NCBI GenBank assembly: GCA_002385675.1
Contig: DGDY01000263.1
Span: forward strand, 1-16,474
From: Anaerolineales bacterium UBA3940
Lineage (GTDB): Bacteria; Chloroflexota; Anaerolineae; Aggregatilineales; UBA3940
Length of the DNA stretch: 16,474 nucleotides
Direction: 5' to 3'
A model generated the notes under the pieces. It saw nothing but the letters and a program-made list of their open reading frames with translations, ran no database searches and was not told the DNA's origin. Made by a program: the position numbers and the translations under genes. Of this stretch, positions 1 through 7,299 are shown in pieces; the stretch's first letter is position 1, and every line of letters starts with the position of its first letter.

Positions 1-23
1 AGATACACAGCTTCATTCACCAT
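1..23 (-). CDS. Start of a leftward gene, cut by the window edge
   Basis: An ATG on the minus strand at 23-21 opens a frame reading MVNEAVY before the window ends. A Shine-Dalgarno-like AAGAGGG (complement of 33-39) lies nine bases upstream, and a well-formed minus-strand promoter lies at 163-191. Seven codons are too few to name a product. This is an inference from start context only. Confidence 0.4.
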
Positions 24-162
24 GCTTGTAAACCCTCTTGCAGTACAAGTATTGTAAAAAAGACCGCCCCTCGCAGGACGATCGCGTGACCATAGCCGGT
101 TTGTGCAATAAAAAGAACAAACAGCCGAGCTCACCGTAGTGCTGGCGCGCCTGTTCGCGCGT

Positions 163-191
163 AGTGTACCACAAATTGACGCGTATGTAAA
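163..191 (-). promoter_or_regulatory. Sigma70-type promoter, leftward
   Basis: On the minus strand TTTACA (186-191) and TACACT (163-168) are separated by exactly 17 bases. Transcription would start near 156 and run to the gene starting at 23, giving a leader of about 130 nt. The leader holds a run of six T at 56-61 of the plus strand as A, but I see no convincing terminator hairpin. Confidence 0.5.
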
Positions 192-213
192 GCGTCCTGT
201 CACCCCCCTCACG

Positions 214-242
214 TTGACACCCGCCAGACCCCACACTAGATT
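214..242 (+). promoter_or_regulatory. Sigma70-type promoter of the O-methyltransferase
   Basis: A consensus -35 TTGACA (214-219) is followed after 17 bases by TAGATT (237-242). The predicted start near 249 gives a leader of about 45 nt before the GTG start at 294. It sits close to the leftward promoter at 163-191, so the two form a divergent control region. Confidence 0.6.
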
Positions 243-293
243 TAAAGCGAACGCAAGTGCCGCAATTCCGTTTAATGGAAAGGAACCGCCGCT

Positions 294-944
294 GTGGAAC
301 ACATCGATGTTGCCGCCCGCGAGGCGTATATTCAGCAGCTTTTTGCACCCGAGGACGACGTGCTGCGAGAGATCCGCGAGGAGGCTGCCGAGCGCGGTCT
401 GCCCGATATTCACATCCGGCCCGAGGAAGGGCGCATGATCCAGGTCTTGCTGAAGGCTGTTGGCGCGCGGCGCGTGCTGGAGATCGGCGCGCTGGCGGGC
501 TACAGCGGCGTGTGGATCGCCCGCGCGCTGCCGGAGGGCGGGCGGCTCTTCTCGCTGGAGAAGGACGCCGAGCGCGCCCGGCTGGTCCGCGAGATGTTCC
601 GGCGGGCGGGCCTCTCGGAAAAGACGGAAGTCCGTGTGGGGCAGGCGCCGGGCGGGCTGGAGGCTCTCTCCGTCGAGGGGCCGTTCTGCGCGGTGTTTAT
701 TGATGCGGACAAGACCGGCTACCCCGACTACCTCGACTGGGCGCTTGACAACGTGCGGGTCGGCGGGCTGGTGCTGGCGCATAACGCCTTCTACCATGAT
801 CGTGTGTTTGACGCAGACCAGCAGGATGACCAGTTCGTGCGCGGCGTGAGGCTGTTTAACGAGCGTCTCGCTGAAGAGCCACGGTTGTTTGGCACCATCA
901 TCCCCATTGGCGACGGTATCGCAGCGGCGGTGCGAGTGGGGTAG
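294..944 (+). CDS. Class I SAM-dependent O-methyltransferase
   Basis: The 216-residue product fits the bacterial O-methyltransferase family 3 (caffeoyl-CoA/catechol O-methyltransferase-like), a cytoplasmic enzyme that moves a methyl group from S-adenosylmethionine to a hydroxyl. The SAM-binding glycine-rich motif is LEIGALAGYSGVWIARAL near residues 62-79. An acidic residue ending the next strand (SLEKD) should bind the ribose. AVFIDADKTGYPDYLDW carries the metal-binding Asp typical of the family, and VLAHNAFYHDRV is the following metal-site region, with His-Asn where many members have Asp-Asn. The start is GTG, chosen because GGAAAGGA lies about ten bases upstream and the promoter at 214-242 fits. 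The substrate cannot be told from sequence. It is monocistronic, with a palindromic repeat beginning one base after the stop codon. Confidence 0.88.
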   Translation: MEHIDVAAREAYIQQLFAPEDDVLREIREEAAERGLPDIHIRPEEGRMIQVLLKAVGARRVLEIGALAGYSGVWIARALPEGGRLFSLEKDAERARLVREMFRRAGLSEKTEVRVGQAPGGLEALSVEGPFCAVFIDADKTGYPDYLDWALDNVRVGGLVLAHNAFYHDRVFDADQQDDQFVRGVRLFNERLAEEPRLFGTIIPIGDGIAAAVRVG

Positions 945-1107
945 CCCTCACCCCCTGCCCCCTCTCCCGGTCGCGACTTTCAGTCGGTGGGAGAGGGGGA
1001 AAAGAACGTGACGCATTGCCTGTGTGAGCGACTCCGCCCCTCTCCGGATGGCCCCTATCGTGGCCTGGGAGAGGGGCAGACCTCGCGCAGCGAGGTCGGG
1101 GTGAGGG
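945..1107. repeat. Nested palindromic (MITE/REP-like) repeat element
   Basis: The ends are inverted copies: CCCTCACCCC (945-954) and GGGGTGAGGG (1098-1107). Inside each is a second shared block, CCCCTCTCCC-type, which forms two separate hairpins: 958-968 with 989-999 (11 pairs, plus an inner CGACT/AGTCG stem at 974-986), and 1036-1045 with 1068-1077 (10 pairs). The right arm also carries a small palindrome, CCTCGCGCAGCGAGG (1081-1095), absent from the left arm. No open reading frame of note lies inside. The first hairpin, followed by AAAAG, is not a classical terminator on the plus strand. Confidence 0.7.
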
Positions 1108-1195
1108 TGTCACCCCATGCCAGCCGCGCGAGTCTACGTTACAATTCCCGGTTAAGCGCAGATACTACTTCTTCACACCGAACAGGAGGCCGGGC

Positions 1196-3118
1196 TTGAA
1201 GCTCTTTGTGCCAGGGCGCATCTGCCTCTTCGGCGAGCACTCCGACTGGGCAGGCGGCTACCGCCGGATCAATGCCGAGATTGAAAAAGGCTATGCGCTG
1301 ATCTCCGGAACCAACCAGGGTATTTACGCAGACGTTCAGCCGCACCCCAACGCTCTGGTGCTCAGCTCGCGTACGGACAGCGGCGAACTCGTCGGGCCGT
1401 ATGAAATTCCGATGGAGCCGCAGGCGCTCCTCGAAGAGGCACAGAAGGGCGGCTTCTGGAGCTACATCGCCGGGGTGGCCTACCAGGTGCTGATGCACTA
1501 TCACGTTCGCGGGCTGGTCATCGATAACTATAAAACCGACCTGCCGATCAAAAAGGGCCTCTCCTCCAGCGCGGCAATCTGCGTGCTGACCGCACGCGCT
1601 TTCAACCGCATCTACGACCTCAAACTGACCGTGCGCGGCGAGATGGAACTGGCCTACCAGGGCGAGATCACCACACCGTCGCGCTGTGGCCGCATGGACC
1701 AGGGCTGCGCGTTCGGCACGCGCCCGGTGCTCATGACCTTCGACGGCGACCGGCTCGACACGCAGGAACTGCTGCTCGACACGCCGCTGTACTTCGTGAT
1801 CGTTGACCTGCAGGCGGAGAAGAACACGCAGGAAATCCTGGCGCGGCTCAACCGGGCCTTCCCCTTTGCGGATAACGATGTCGAGCGCGGCGTGCAGGAA
1901 CTGCTCGGCCCGATCAACAAGCGCATCGTGCACGAGGCGGTCGATGCGCTCAGCGCGGGCGACGCGCAGCGCCTCGGTGCGCTGATGCAGGAGGCGCAGG
2001 AATACTTCGACCGCTACGCTGCGCCTGCCTGCCCGGAGGAGCTTACCGCGCCCGTGCTGCATCGCGTGCTCGACTACGAGCCGCTCAAGCCGCACATCTA
2101 CGGCGGCAAGGGCGTCGGCTCGCAGGGGGATGGCTCGGCGCAGTTCATCGCCCGCAGCGCCGCCGATCAGAAGGCGGTGATGGAGATCCTTGAGCGCGAC
2201 CTCGGCCTGTCGGCGCTGGAACTGACGCTTGAGCCGCTGCCGCGCGTGCGCAAGGCCGTGATCCCCGCCGCCGGGTTCGGCACGCGGCTCTTCCCGGCGA
2301 CGAAGGCGACCAAGAAGGAGATGTTCCCCATCATCGACCGGGATGGCATCGCCAAGCCCGCCATCCTGCTGATCGTTGAGGAGGCGCTCAACGCCGGCAT
2401 CGAGGAAGTGATCATCATCGTGCAGGAGGAGGACCTCGATGACTTCGAGGCCTTCTTCAACGTGCAGGTATCCATCGAGAACTACAACAAGCTGCCCCGC
2501 ACGGCGCAGGAGTACGCGCAGCGCCTGCTGGAGATGGGCCGCCATGTGAAGTTCGTCATCCAGCACAATCAGGAAGGCTTCGGGCACGCGGTCTACACGG
2601 CGAAGGATGCAGTGGGCGACGAGCCTTTCCTGCTGATGCTGGGCGATCACCTGTACCGCTCGCACACGGAGCAGTCGTGCGCCGCGCAGTTGATGGAAGC
2701 CTACCAGCGGCACGGCACGAGCGTCATCGGCCTGCGCCGCACGCCGGAGTCGGAGATCGCCAACTTCGGCACGGTGACGGGCGTGTGGATCGAGGACGGC
2801 CAACTGCTGAACATCACCGAGTTCGCGGAGAAGCCCACCATCGATTACGCCCGCACCAACCTGCGCGTGCCCGGCCTGCCCGACGGCGAATACCTGACCG
2901 TGTTCGGGCAGTACATCATCAAGCCGCAGCTTTTTGAGTACATCGAGGAAAACATCTGCAACAACGTGCGCGAGCTTGGCGAGTTCCAGCTTACGAGCGC
3001 GCTCGACAAGCTCCGCCAGCGCGACGGCTTCCTCGGGCTGATGATCAAGGGGCGGCGCTTCGATATCGGCCTGCCCGACTCCTACCTCGACACGCTTGTC
3101 CAGTTCCGCGAGGGGTAG
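1196..3118 (+). CDS. Fused GHMP sugar kinase and GalU-like nucleotidyltransferase
   Basis: This 640-residue protein joins two enzymes. Residues 1 to about 345 are a GHMP kinase close to galactokinase: GRICLFGEHSDW (7-18) is motif 1, KKGLSSSAA (119-127) is the ATP-binding motif 2, CGRMDQG (164-170) carries the likely catalytic Asp168, and GGKGVGSQGDGSA (303-315) is motif 3. From about residue 350 it is a GalU-type pyrophosphorylase: VIPAAGFGTRLFPATKATKKEM (starting at 355) is the nucleotide-binding signature, LMLGDHLY follows, and a late EKP and GRRFDIGLPDSYLDTL match GalU. Together they would turn a free sugar into sugar 1-phosphate and then NDP-sugar. The sugar is unknown; galactose, arabinose or another salvaged sugar are possible. 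The start is TTG, fixed by AGGAGG at 1184-1189 with six-base spacing. A small pyrophosphatase-like gene follows 51 bases downstream. Confidence 0.88.
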   Translation: MKLFVPGRICLFGEHSDWAGGYRRINAEIEKGYALISGTNQGIYADVQPHPNALVLSSRTDSGELVGPYEIPMEPQALLEEAQKGGFWSYIAGVAYQVLMHYHVRGLVIDNYKTDLPIKKGLSSSAAICVLTARAFNRIYDLKLTVRGEMELAYQGEITTPSRCGRMDQGCAFGTRPVLMTFDGDRLDTQELLLDTPLYFVIVDLQAEKNTQEILARLNRAFPFADNDVERGVQELLGPINKRIVHEAVDALSAGDAQRLGALMQEAQEYFDRYAAPACPEELTAPVLHRVLDYEPLKPHIYGGKGVGSQGDGSAQFIARSAADQKAVMEILERDLGLSALELTLEPLPRVRKAVIPAAGFGTRLFPATKATKKEMFPIIDRDGIAKPAILLIVEEALNAGIEEVIIIVQEEDLDDFEAFFNVQVSIENYNKLPRTAQEYAQRLLEMGRHVKFVIQHNQEGFGHAVYTAKDAVGDEPFLLMLGDHLYRSHTEQSCAAQLMEAYQRHGTSVIGLRRTPESEIANFGTVTGVWIEDGQLLNITEFAEKPTIDYARTNLRVPGLPDGEYLTVFGQYIIKPQLFEYIEENICNNVRELGEFQLTSALDKLRQRDGFLGLMIKGRRFDIGLPDSYLDTLVQFREG

Positions 3119-3169
3119 GCTGGAGGGCGGGGTTTACGGCCCGCATTCACATACCGCGAGGAGGCACAC

Positions 3170-3520
3170 ATGGTAAGCGTAGGCCAGCACTTCTGGGAGA
3201 AACTGGAGGAGGTCATCGCTGCGCACCGGCTGGTGATCGACCGCCCGGCGGGGACGAAGCACCCGCGTCACCCGGACCTCGTGTATCCGGTCGATTACGG
3301 CTTTCTGGAGGGCACGGCTGCGGCGGATGGCGACGGGCTTGACGTGTTCGTCGGCACGTCCGGCGAGGCGCGGGTGGACGGCGTGCTCTGCATCGTGGAC
3401 CTGCTCAAGCAGGACGCCGAGCTGAAGGTGCTGTTCGGCTGCACGCCCGCCGAGATGCGCAGCATCGCCGAGGTATTCAACAGCGGCCCGATGGGCGCCC
3501 TGCTCATCGAGCGGGAGTAG
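3170..3520 (+). CDS. Short family I inorganic pyrophosphatase-like protein
   Basis: The 116-residue product has the family I pyrophosphatase core: a DRPAGTKHPRHPD stretch, YPVDYGFLEGT, and the metal-binding loop DGDGLDVFVG, in which the three Asp of the D-x-D-x-x-D pattern are kept but the usual Pro is Gly. The later acidic loop is reduced (VDLLKQDAELKV), so one Asp ligand of the E. coli enzyme appears to be absent. It is much shorter than the E. coli enzyme of about 176 residues, although short relatives of this kind are known in Firmicutes-type genomes. GAGGAGG at 3158-3164 sets the ATG start. It lies directly behind the kinase/pyrophosphorylase gene, whose reaction releases pyrophosphate, which supports a joint role. 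Activity on PPi is inferred, not shown. Confidence 0.75.
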   Translation: MVSVGQHFWEKLEEVIAAHRLVIDRPAGTKHPRHPDLVYPVDYGFLEGTAAADGDGLDVFVGTSGEARVDGVLCIVDLLKQDAELKVLFGCTPAEMRSIAEVFNSGPMGALLIERE

Positions 3521-3605
3521 CGTACGGGGGCGGGCCGCGCCTGATTTTACTATCCATACACCACTTGCTTAACCAACAACAACATCACCAAGGAGGGTAC
3601 ACATA

Positions 3606-3956
3606 ATGGAACTGAGCTACATCGAGCTACCGGTGAAGGATCCTGAAGCCCTGCGGACGTGGTATGTCACCCGCCTGAACCTGAGCGTCATCTCCGAATC
3701 GCGAGACCATTTCACGCTCGCGGGCCCGTGCGGCGCGGCGATTGAGTTCCGCAGGGGGAAGCCGCTTGAAAACCCCGAGCGGGTGAAGCTGGCCTTCCGC
3801 GTGGACGACCTCTCGTCCTCGCTGAAGCGTATATCGGATGGCAAGATCCAGATCGGGCCGAAGAAGACCGAGCGCGGGCGCATCGTCGCCGAGGTGAAGG
3901 ACCCGGCAGGCCACACCGTTGAGCTGTTTCAGGTGGAACTCGTGGGCATCCGCTAG
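3606..3956 (+). CDS. VOC (glyoxalase/bleomycin-resistance fold) protein, copy 1
   Basis: The 116-residue protein has one vicinal-oxygen-chelate module made of two beta-alpha-beta-beta-beta units. It begins MELSYIELPVKDPEALRTWY and ends with the typical DPAGHTVELFQ. The Glu of HTVELF matches the usual metal ligand, but the first ligand, normally a His in the opening strand, is replaced (YIELPV), so metal use is doubtful. GGAGGG at 3592-3597 precedes the ATG. It has a paralogue immediately downstream with the same AIEFR/AVEFRKG, NPERV and DPAGHTVE blocks. No substrate can be assigned; resistance, isomerase and dioxygenase roles all occur in this fold. Confidence 0.8.
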   Translation: MELSYIELPVKDPEALRTWYVTRLNLSVISESRDHFTLAGPCGAAIEFRRGKPLENPERVKLAFRVDDLSSSLKRISDGKIQIGPKKTERGRIVAEVKDPAGHTVELFQVELVGIR

Positions 3957-4042
3957 TTGCCCCGCGTGCTCTCCCATCTCCGCCTCCTGCCTGGTATAGT
4001 CGAAGGAGACGTCCGTGGCTGTGCTGGAAGGTGGAGGCGGAG

Positions 4043-4441
4043 ATGATCAAATTGAACCTGGGGTACGTTGTGCTGCCGGTGGATGGCAAACTTCTGGACG
4101 AAGTGCGACGGTGGTACGAGACGCAGCTTGGCCTCGATCATGTGCTGGAAGATGACGACCGCTACATGCTCGCCGGTAAGAACGGTTTTGCCGTCGAATT
4201 TCGCAAAGGCACGCCGCTGCGCAACCCGGAGCGCGTGGTTCTGGCCTTCTCAACCGACGACGCCGATGTGATCTTCAACCGCATGCGTGAGACAAGGCTG
4301 CTCGAATTCGGCCCGAAGCAGACGGATCGCGGGCTGCGCGTGCTGCGCCTGCGCGACCCCGCCGGGCATACCGTCGAGGTGTTCGAGGTGGATCTGGAGC
4401 ACGAGGCGGAGGGTTTGACCAACAAGCGCCGGGAAAGCTGA
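4043..4441 (+). CDS. VOC (glyoxalase-like) protein, copy 2
   Basis: The 132-residue product is a tandem paralogue of the VOC gene just upstream, sharing RKGTPLRNPERVVLAF, GPKQTDRG and RDPAGHTVEVFEV. Like its neighbour it lacks a His in the first strand (YVVLPV) and keeps the Glu of HTVEVF. I prefer the ATG at 4043, because GGAGG at 4033-4037 is well spaced for it; a GTG at 4031 would add four residues but has poorer spacing. A charged tail (EHEAEGLTNKRRES) follows the fold. A TATAGT (3995-4000) with a preceding TGG suggests a weak extra promoter in the 86-base gap, though both copies may share a transcript ending at 4552-4582. Confidence 0.8.
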   Translation: MIKLNLGYVVLPVDGKLLDEVRRWYETQLGLDHVLEDDDRYMLAGKNGFAVEFRKGTPLRNPERVVLAFSTDDADVIFNRMRETRLLEFGPKQTDRGLRVLRLRDPAGHTVEVFEVDLEHEAEGLTNKRRES

Positions 4442-4542
4442 CCCCTGCGCGTCCTGCACGTTGTCTAAAAGGTGGGGTTTTTCCTACTCATCTGGAGGCC
4501 GTCCGGGCGGGTCCTCTTATGTTCGGGTAGGCACAGGAACGG

Positions 4543-4548
4543 TATAAT
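4543..4548 (+). promoter_or_regulatory. Possible -10 element upstream of DUF3048 gene 1
   Basis: A perfect TATAAT is present, but no acceptable -35 lies 16-18 bases upstream. The predicted transcription start falls inside the terminator hairpin beginning at 4552, which makes its role uncertain. Confidence 0.3.
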
Positions 4549-4551
4549 CGG

Positions 4552-4582
4552 GCGCTGGCACACCTGCCAGCGCTGATTTTTT
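4552..4582 (+). terminator. Intrinsic terminator after the VOC genes
   Basis: GCGCTGGCA (4552-4560) pairs perfectly over nine bases with TGCCAGCGC (4565-4573) across a four-base loop, and TGATTTTTT follows. It lies 110 bases after the second VOC gene and 45 bases before the first DUF3048 gene, so it separates two transcription units. Confidence 0.75.
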
Positions 4583-4626
4583 ATCAGCCCGGCACGTACG
4601 CGATTATTGAGGATGAGCGGACTATC

Positions 4627-5841
4627 ATGACCGTTCGACATATCATCACCGTAGCCCTGCTGGCTGTCCTGTTGACGGCCTGCGCAGGGCCTGCCGAGCC
4701 CACCGGGCCGCCGACGATCACGCCGGTGATACCCCTGCCGGGGACGACCCAGCCACCAGCCGTCGACCCCGGCGCCGCGCCGGTTGCCACACAGCCTCCC
4801 GCTGTTGAGGCCACACCCACTCCTGCTACTATCGGCCCGGAAACCTACCCGGAAGGCGTGAACCCGCTGACCGGGCTGGCCGTACCCGACCCCGCCGTAC
4901 TGGAGCGCCGCCCGCTACTCGTCAAGGTAAGCAATGAGTCCGACCAGGTGCGCCCGTGGAGCGGCCTGGCGTTCGCCGATCACGTCTGGGAGTACCAGAT
5001 GGAGGGCTTCGCGGCGACCCGCTTCACTGCTGTGCTCTACTCGCAGACGCCGGAGCGCATCGGTTCGGTGCGCAGCACGCGCCTCATCGACGTGGAGCAT
5101 CTGGTTGATATGTATGGCGGCCTGCTGGCGACCTCCGGCGGGAGCAGCAACCGGTCGGCGGGTGGCCCGCCGCGCATCCGCGAGTTGCTGCTTGCCGCGC
5201 CCTGGAGCGAGCGGGTCATCAGCATGGATTACGGCTTTGGCGACCCGTACCTCGTGCGCATCCCGGATATCCCGCGCCCCGGCATCTTCTCGTGGCACAC
5301 GCTGTTCGCCGTGCCGCAGGCCATCTGGGACTACGCCGCGCAGGAGGGTCTGAACCAGCGCCAGCCGCTGACCGGGCTGGCCTTCAGCGAGACGCCGCCG
5401 CCCGGTGGAGTGGCGACAGCCGAGGCGATTGTCGATTACCCCGGCTCCGGCCCGAAGCACACCTGGCGCTACAACGCGACGACAGGTCGCTGGGAAAGCC
5501 TGACGAACGACGTGCCCGATGGCGATATGCTCCTGCCTGAAGGGCAGCCGCTGGCCTTTGATAACATCGTGATCGTCCACGCGCCGCACTACGAGGCGGA
5601 CTTCATCGAGGACGAGAACGCGCAGCTTCTCTCCGTCGGCGTCAATCTGATCGGCGAGGGGAGCGCAGTGCTGCTGCGCGACGGGCTGCGCTACGACGTA
5701 ACGTGGCGGCGCAGCGCGCCTGAACAGATGATGCAGTTCTTCGACGCAAGCGGGAATGTCATCCCGTTCAAACCTGGCCAGACGTGGTTCAACGTCGCCT
5801 CAAGCAATATCTTCCCCCCGGAGGTGACGTTCACGCCGTAG
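4627..5841 (+). CDS. DUF3048 (YerB-family) lipoprotein, copy 1
   Basis: The 404-residue protein starts with a lipoprotein signal: a hydrophobic run followed by LLTAC, with Cys19 as the lipidated residue. Residues 20-75 are a Pro/Thr/Ala-rich linker, as expected for a tether outside the membrane. The rest matches DUF3048, known from Bacillus YerB: NPLTGLAV (79-86), RRPLLVKVSNESDQVRPWSGLAFADHVWEYQMEG and GSVRSTR in the N-terminal part; AFDNIVIVHAPHY, GEGSAVLLRDGLRYDVTWRR and a final GQTWFNV in the C-terminal part. The family has no firmly established biochemical function. The Shine-Dalgarno region is weak (GAGG at 4609-4612, 14 bases away). A paralogue follows 97 bases downstream. It should act on the outer face of the cytoplasmic membrane. 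Confidence 0.87.
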   Translation: MTVRHIITVALLAVLLTACAGPAEPTGPPTITPVIPLPGTTQPPAVDPGAAPVATQPPAVEATPTPATIGPETYPEGVNPLTGLAVPDPAVLERRPLLVKVSNESDQVRPWSGLAFADHVWEYQMEGFAATRFTAVLYSQTPERIGSVRSTRLIDVEHLVDMYGGLLATSGGSSNRSAGGPPRIRELLLAAPWSERVISMDYGFGDPYLVRIPDIPRPGIFSWHTLFAVPQAIWDYAAQEGLNQRQPLTGLAFSETPPPGGVATAEAIVDYPGSGPKHTWRYNATTGRWESLTNDVPDGDMLLPEGQPLAFDNIVIVHAPHYEADFIEDENAQLLSVGVNLIGEGSAVLLRDGLRYDVTWRRSAPEQMMQFFDASGNVIPFKPGQTWFNVASSNIFPPEVTFTP

Positions 5842-5863
5842 GTTGGCCATGTCAACCACCCCA

Positions 5864-5914
5864 GCCGGGCCGCCAGCGCACAGCGCAACGGCCCGGCGTC
5901 ATCTTATATTATTT
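5864..5914 (+). terminator. GC-rich hairpin between the two DUF3048 genes
   Basis: GCCGGGCCG (5864-5872) pairs with CGGCCCGGC (5889-5897) over nine bases with a 16-base loop. The trailing sequence is T-rich but broken (TCATCTTATATTATTT), so termination may be partial. The same TTATATTAT could serve as a -10 for the second lipoprotein gene, although no -35 is visible. Confidence 0.4.
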
Positions 5915-5938
5915 ACCCATGATCAGGACTGAAACAGA

Positions 5939-7177
5939 ATGTCACGACGATTTCCCACCCCTCTATTCCTAATTGCCCTGCTGGCTCTGGCGCTCGGCCT
6001 GGCCGGCTGTGCGAACGAGGCCGCCGCGGTCACTCCCAGCCTGGAGGTCCCCGCGCACGCCGAGCAGAGCGCGCCGACCGTCACGCTGGAGCCGACCGCC
6101 GAGCTGCCGACGGAGACACCCACCCCGACCGATGCACCCACCGAGGAGCCGACTCCGACAAGCGCCCCGGTTGGCCCGTCGGACTTCCCACCCGGCGTGA
6201 ACCCTCTCACCGGCCTGCCCGTCGATGACGAGTCGGTTCTGGCCCGCCGCCCGCTGATCATCAAGGTGAGCAACCAGTCGGACGAGGTGCGCCCGCAGAG
6301 CGGCCTGTCAAGCGCCGACCACGTCTGGATGTACCAGGCAGAGGGCTTCCGGCAGACGCGCTATGCCGCTGTCTACTACAGCCAGGCCCCTGAGATCGTC
6401 GGCTCGGTGCGCAGCGCGCGCCCCATCGATGTGGATCTTGTCGAGATGTACGATGCACTGCTCGCCATCTCCGGTGCAAGCCAGGATATGTATCGCGTGC
6501 TGATGGAGACGAACTGGTGGAACCGCGTCTTCCGTGACGACGCGTCCGGGCACTTCGTCCGCCTGCCGGACCGCCCGAACGAGGGCATCGACTACTATCA
6601 CACGCTGTTTGCGCTGCCCGATGTGCTGTGGGAGCACGCCGATGAGCGCAACGTCAACGGCGACGACGCCGATCTGGATGGGCTGCTGTTCGACGCCACG
6701 CCGCCTGAAGGCGGCACGCCCGTCGAGGAGATGAGCATCGACTATCCGGAGTACGGCCCTCGCCAGATCTGGCGCTTCGACAAGGAGAGCGGTCGCTGGC
6801 TGAGCTGGACGGAGATGCAGCTTGACCGCCCGTACGAAGCGACCGAGGATGTGGATTACAACACGGGCGAGCAGCTTGCCTTCGACAACGTCGTTATCCT
6901 GTGGATCCCGCACTTCTGGCGGCCCGACTTTATCGAAGTTCCTGCGATCGATGTCGAGATGATCGGGGAAGGGGAGGCGGTGCTGCTGCGTGACGGGCTG
7001 CGCTACGACGTGAAGTGGCGGCGCGAGTCGCCGGAGCATCTCATCCAGCTTGTGGACGACGCGGGCAATCTGGTCGCGCTCAAGCCGGGTACGACGTGGT
7101 TCCACGCCGCCTCGACCGAGGACCCGTTCGTCTCGCCGCCGGATAAATTCGTGCCTCAGGTGACGTACGTGCCCTGA
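5939..7177 (+). CDS. DUF3048 (YerB-family) lipoprotein, copy 2
   Basis: The 412-residue product is a tandem paralogue of the preceding gene. It has a lipoprotein signal with LAGC and lipidated Cys24, then an unusually Thr/Pro/Glu-rich linker to about residue 83. The DUF3048 body has GVNPLTGLPV (86-95), RRPLIIKVSNQSDEVRPQSGLSSADHVWMYQAEG, GSVRSARPIDVDLVEMYDALLAISGASQ, LAFDNVVILWIPHF and GEGEAVLLRDGLRYDVKWRRESPEH. Differences from copy 1 cluster in the middle, where copy 1 has SSNRSAGGPPRIRELLL and copy 2 has SQDMYRVLMETNWWNRVF, hinting at different ligands. The ATG at 5939 has only a weak AGGA (5925-5928) before it. Function is unknown; location outside the membrane is inferred from the signal. 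Confidence 0.87.
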   Translation: MSRRFPTPLFLIALLALALGLAGCANEAAAVTPSLEVPAHAEQSAPTVTLEPTAELPTETPTPTDAPTEEPTPTSAPVGPSDFPPGVNPLTGLPVDDESVLARRPLIIKVSNQSDEVRPQSGLSSADHVWMYQAEGFRQTRYAAVYYSQAPEIVGSVRSARPIDVDLVEMYDALLAISGASQDMYRVLMETNWWNRVFRDDASGHFVRLPDRPNEGIDYYHTLFALPDVLWEHADERNVNGDDADLDGLLFDATPPEGGTPVEEMSIDYPEYGPRQIWRFDKESGRWLSWTEMQLDRPYEATEDVDYNTGEQLAFDNVVILWIPHFWRPDFIEVPAIDVEMIGEGEAVLLRDGLRYDVKWRRESPEHLIQLVDDAGNLVALKPGTTWFHAASTEDPFVSPPDKFVPQVTYVP

Positions 7178-7244
7178 GTGGTGGCTGCTGAAATCCCCAC
7201 CATGCAAGCCAATGGCTCGCATAGAGGGGCTTCACTAACAGCTA

Positions 7245-7273
7245 ACAAAAAACGGGCGCCTTCGGGCGCCCGT
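7245..7273 (-). terminator. Intrinsic terminator after bactofilin
   Basis: Read on the minus strand, a nine-pair stem (7265-7273 with 7252-7260) with a four-base loop is followed by a T run (A run at 7247-7252 on the plus strand). It lies 27 bases beyond the bactofilin stop. On the plus strand there is no T run, so it would not efficiently end the DUF3048 transcript. Confidence 0.8.
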
Positions 7274-7299
7274 CGCCATTTCAGCCAGAAAATCGCCGC

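Noticed and set aside
13..348. 111-codon minus-strand frame at the left edge
   Set aside because: It covers both divergent promoters and the start of the methyltransferase, and its sequence resembles no protein family I know.
1139..2803. 554-codon open frame on the minus strand
   Set aside because: It lies antisense to the fused kinase/nucleotidyltransferase, whose motifs are certain. Long opposite-strand frames are expected from GC-rich codon use, and its protein is low-complexity, His/Arg/Leu-rich.
4613..4630. Five-codon minicistron ATG-AGC-GGA-CTA-TCA-TGA overlapping the DUF3048 start
   Set aside because: The overlap (ATGA) is neat, but the spacing of GAGG to its ATG is too short for initiation, and such short frames occur by chance.
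6308..7222. 304-codon minus-strand frame opposite DUF3048 copy 2
   Set aside because: It is antisense to a clear lipoprotein gene, has no recognisable domain, and mirrors its codon bias.
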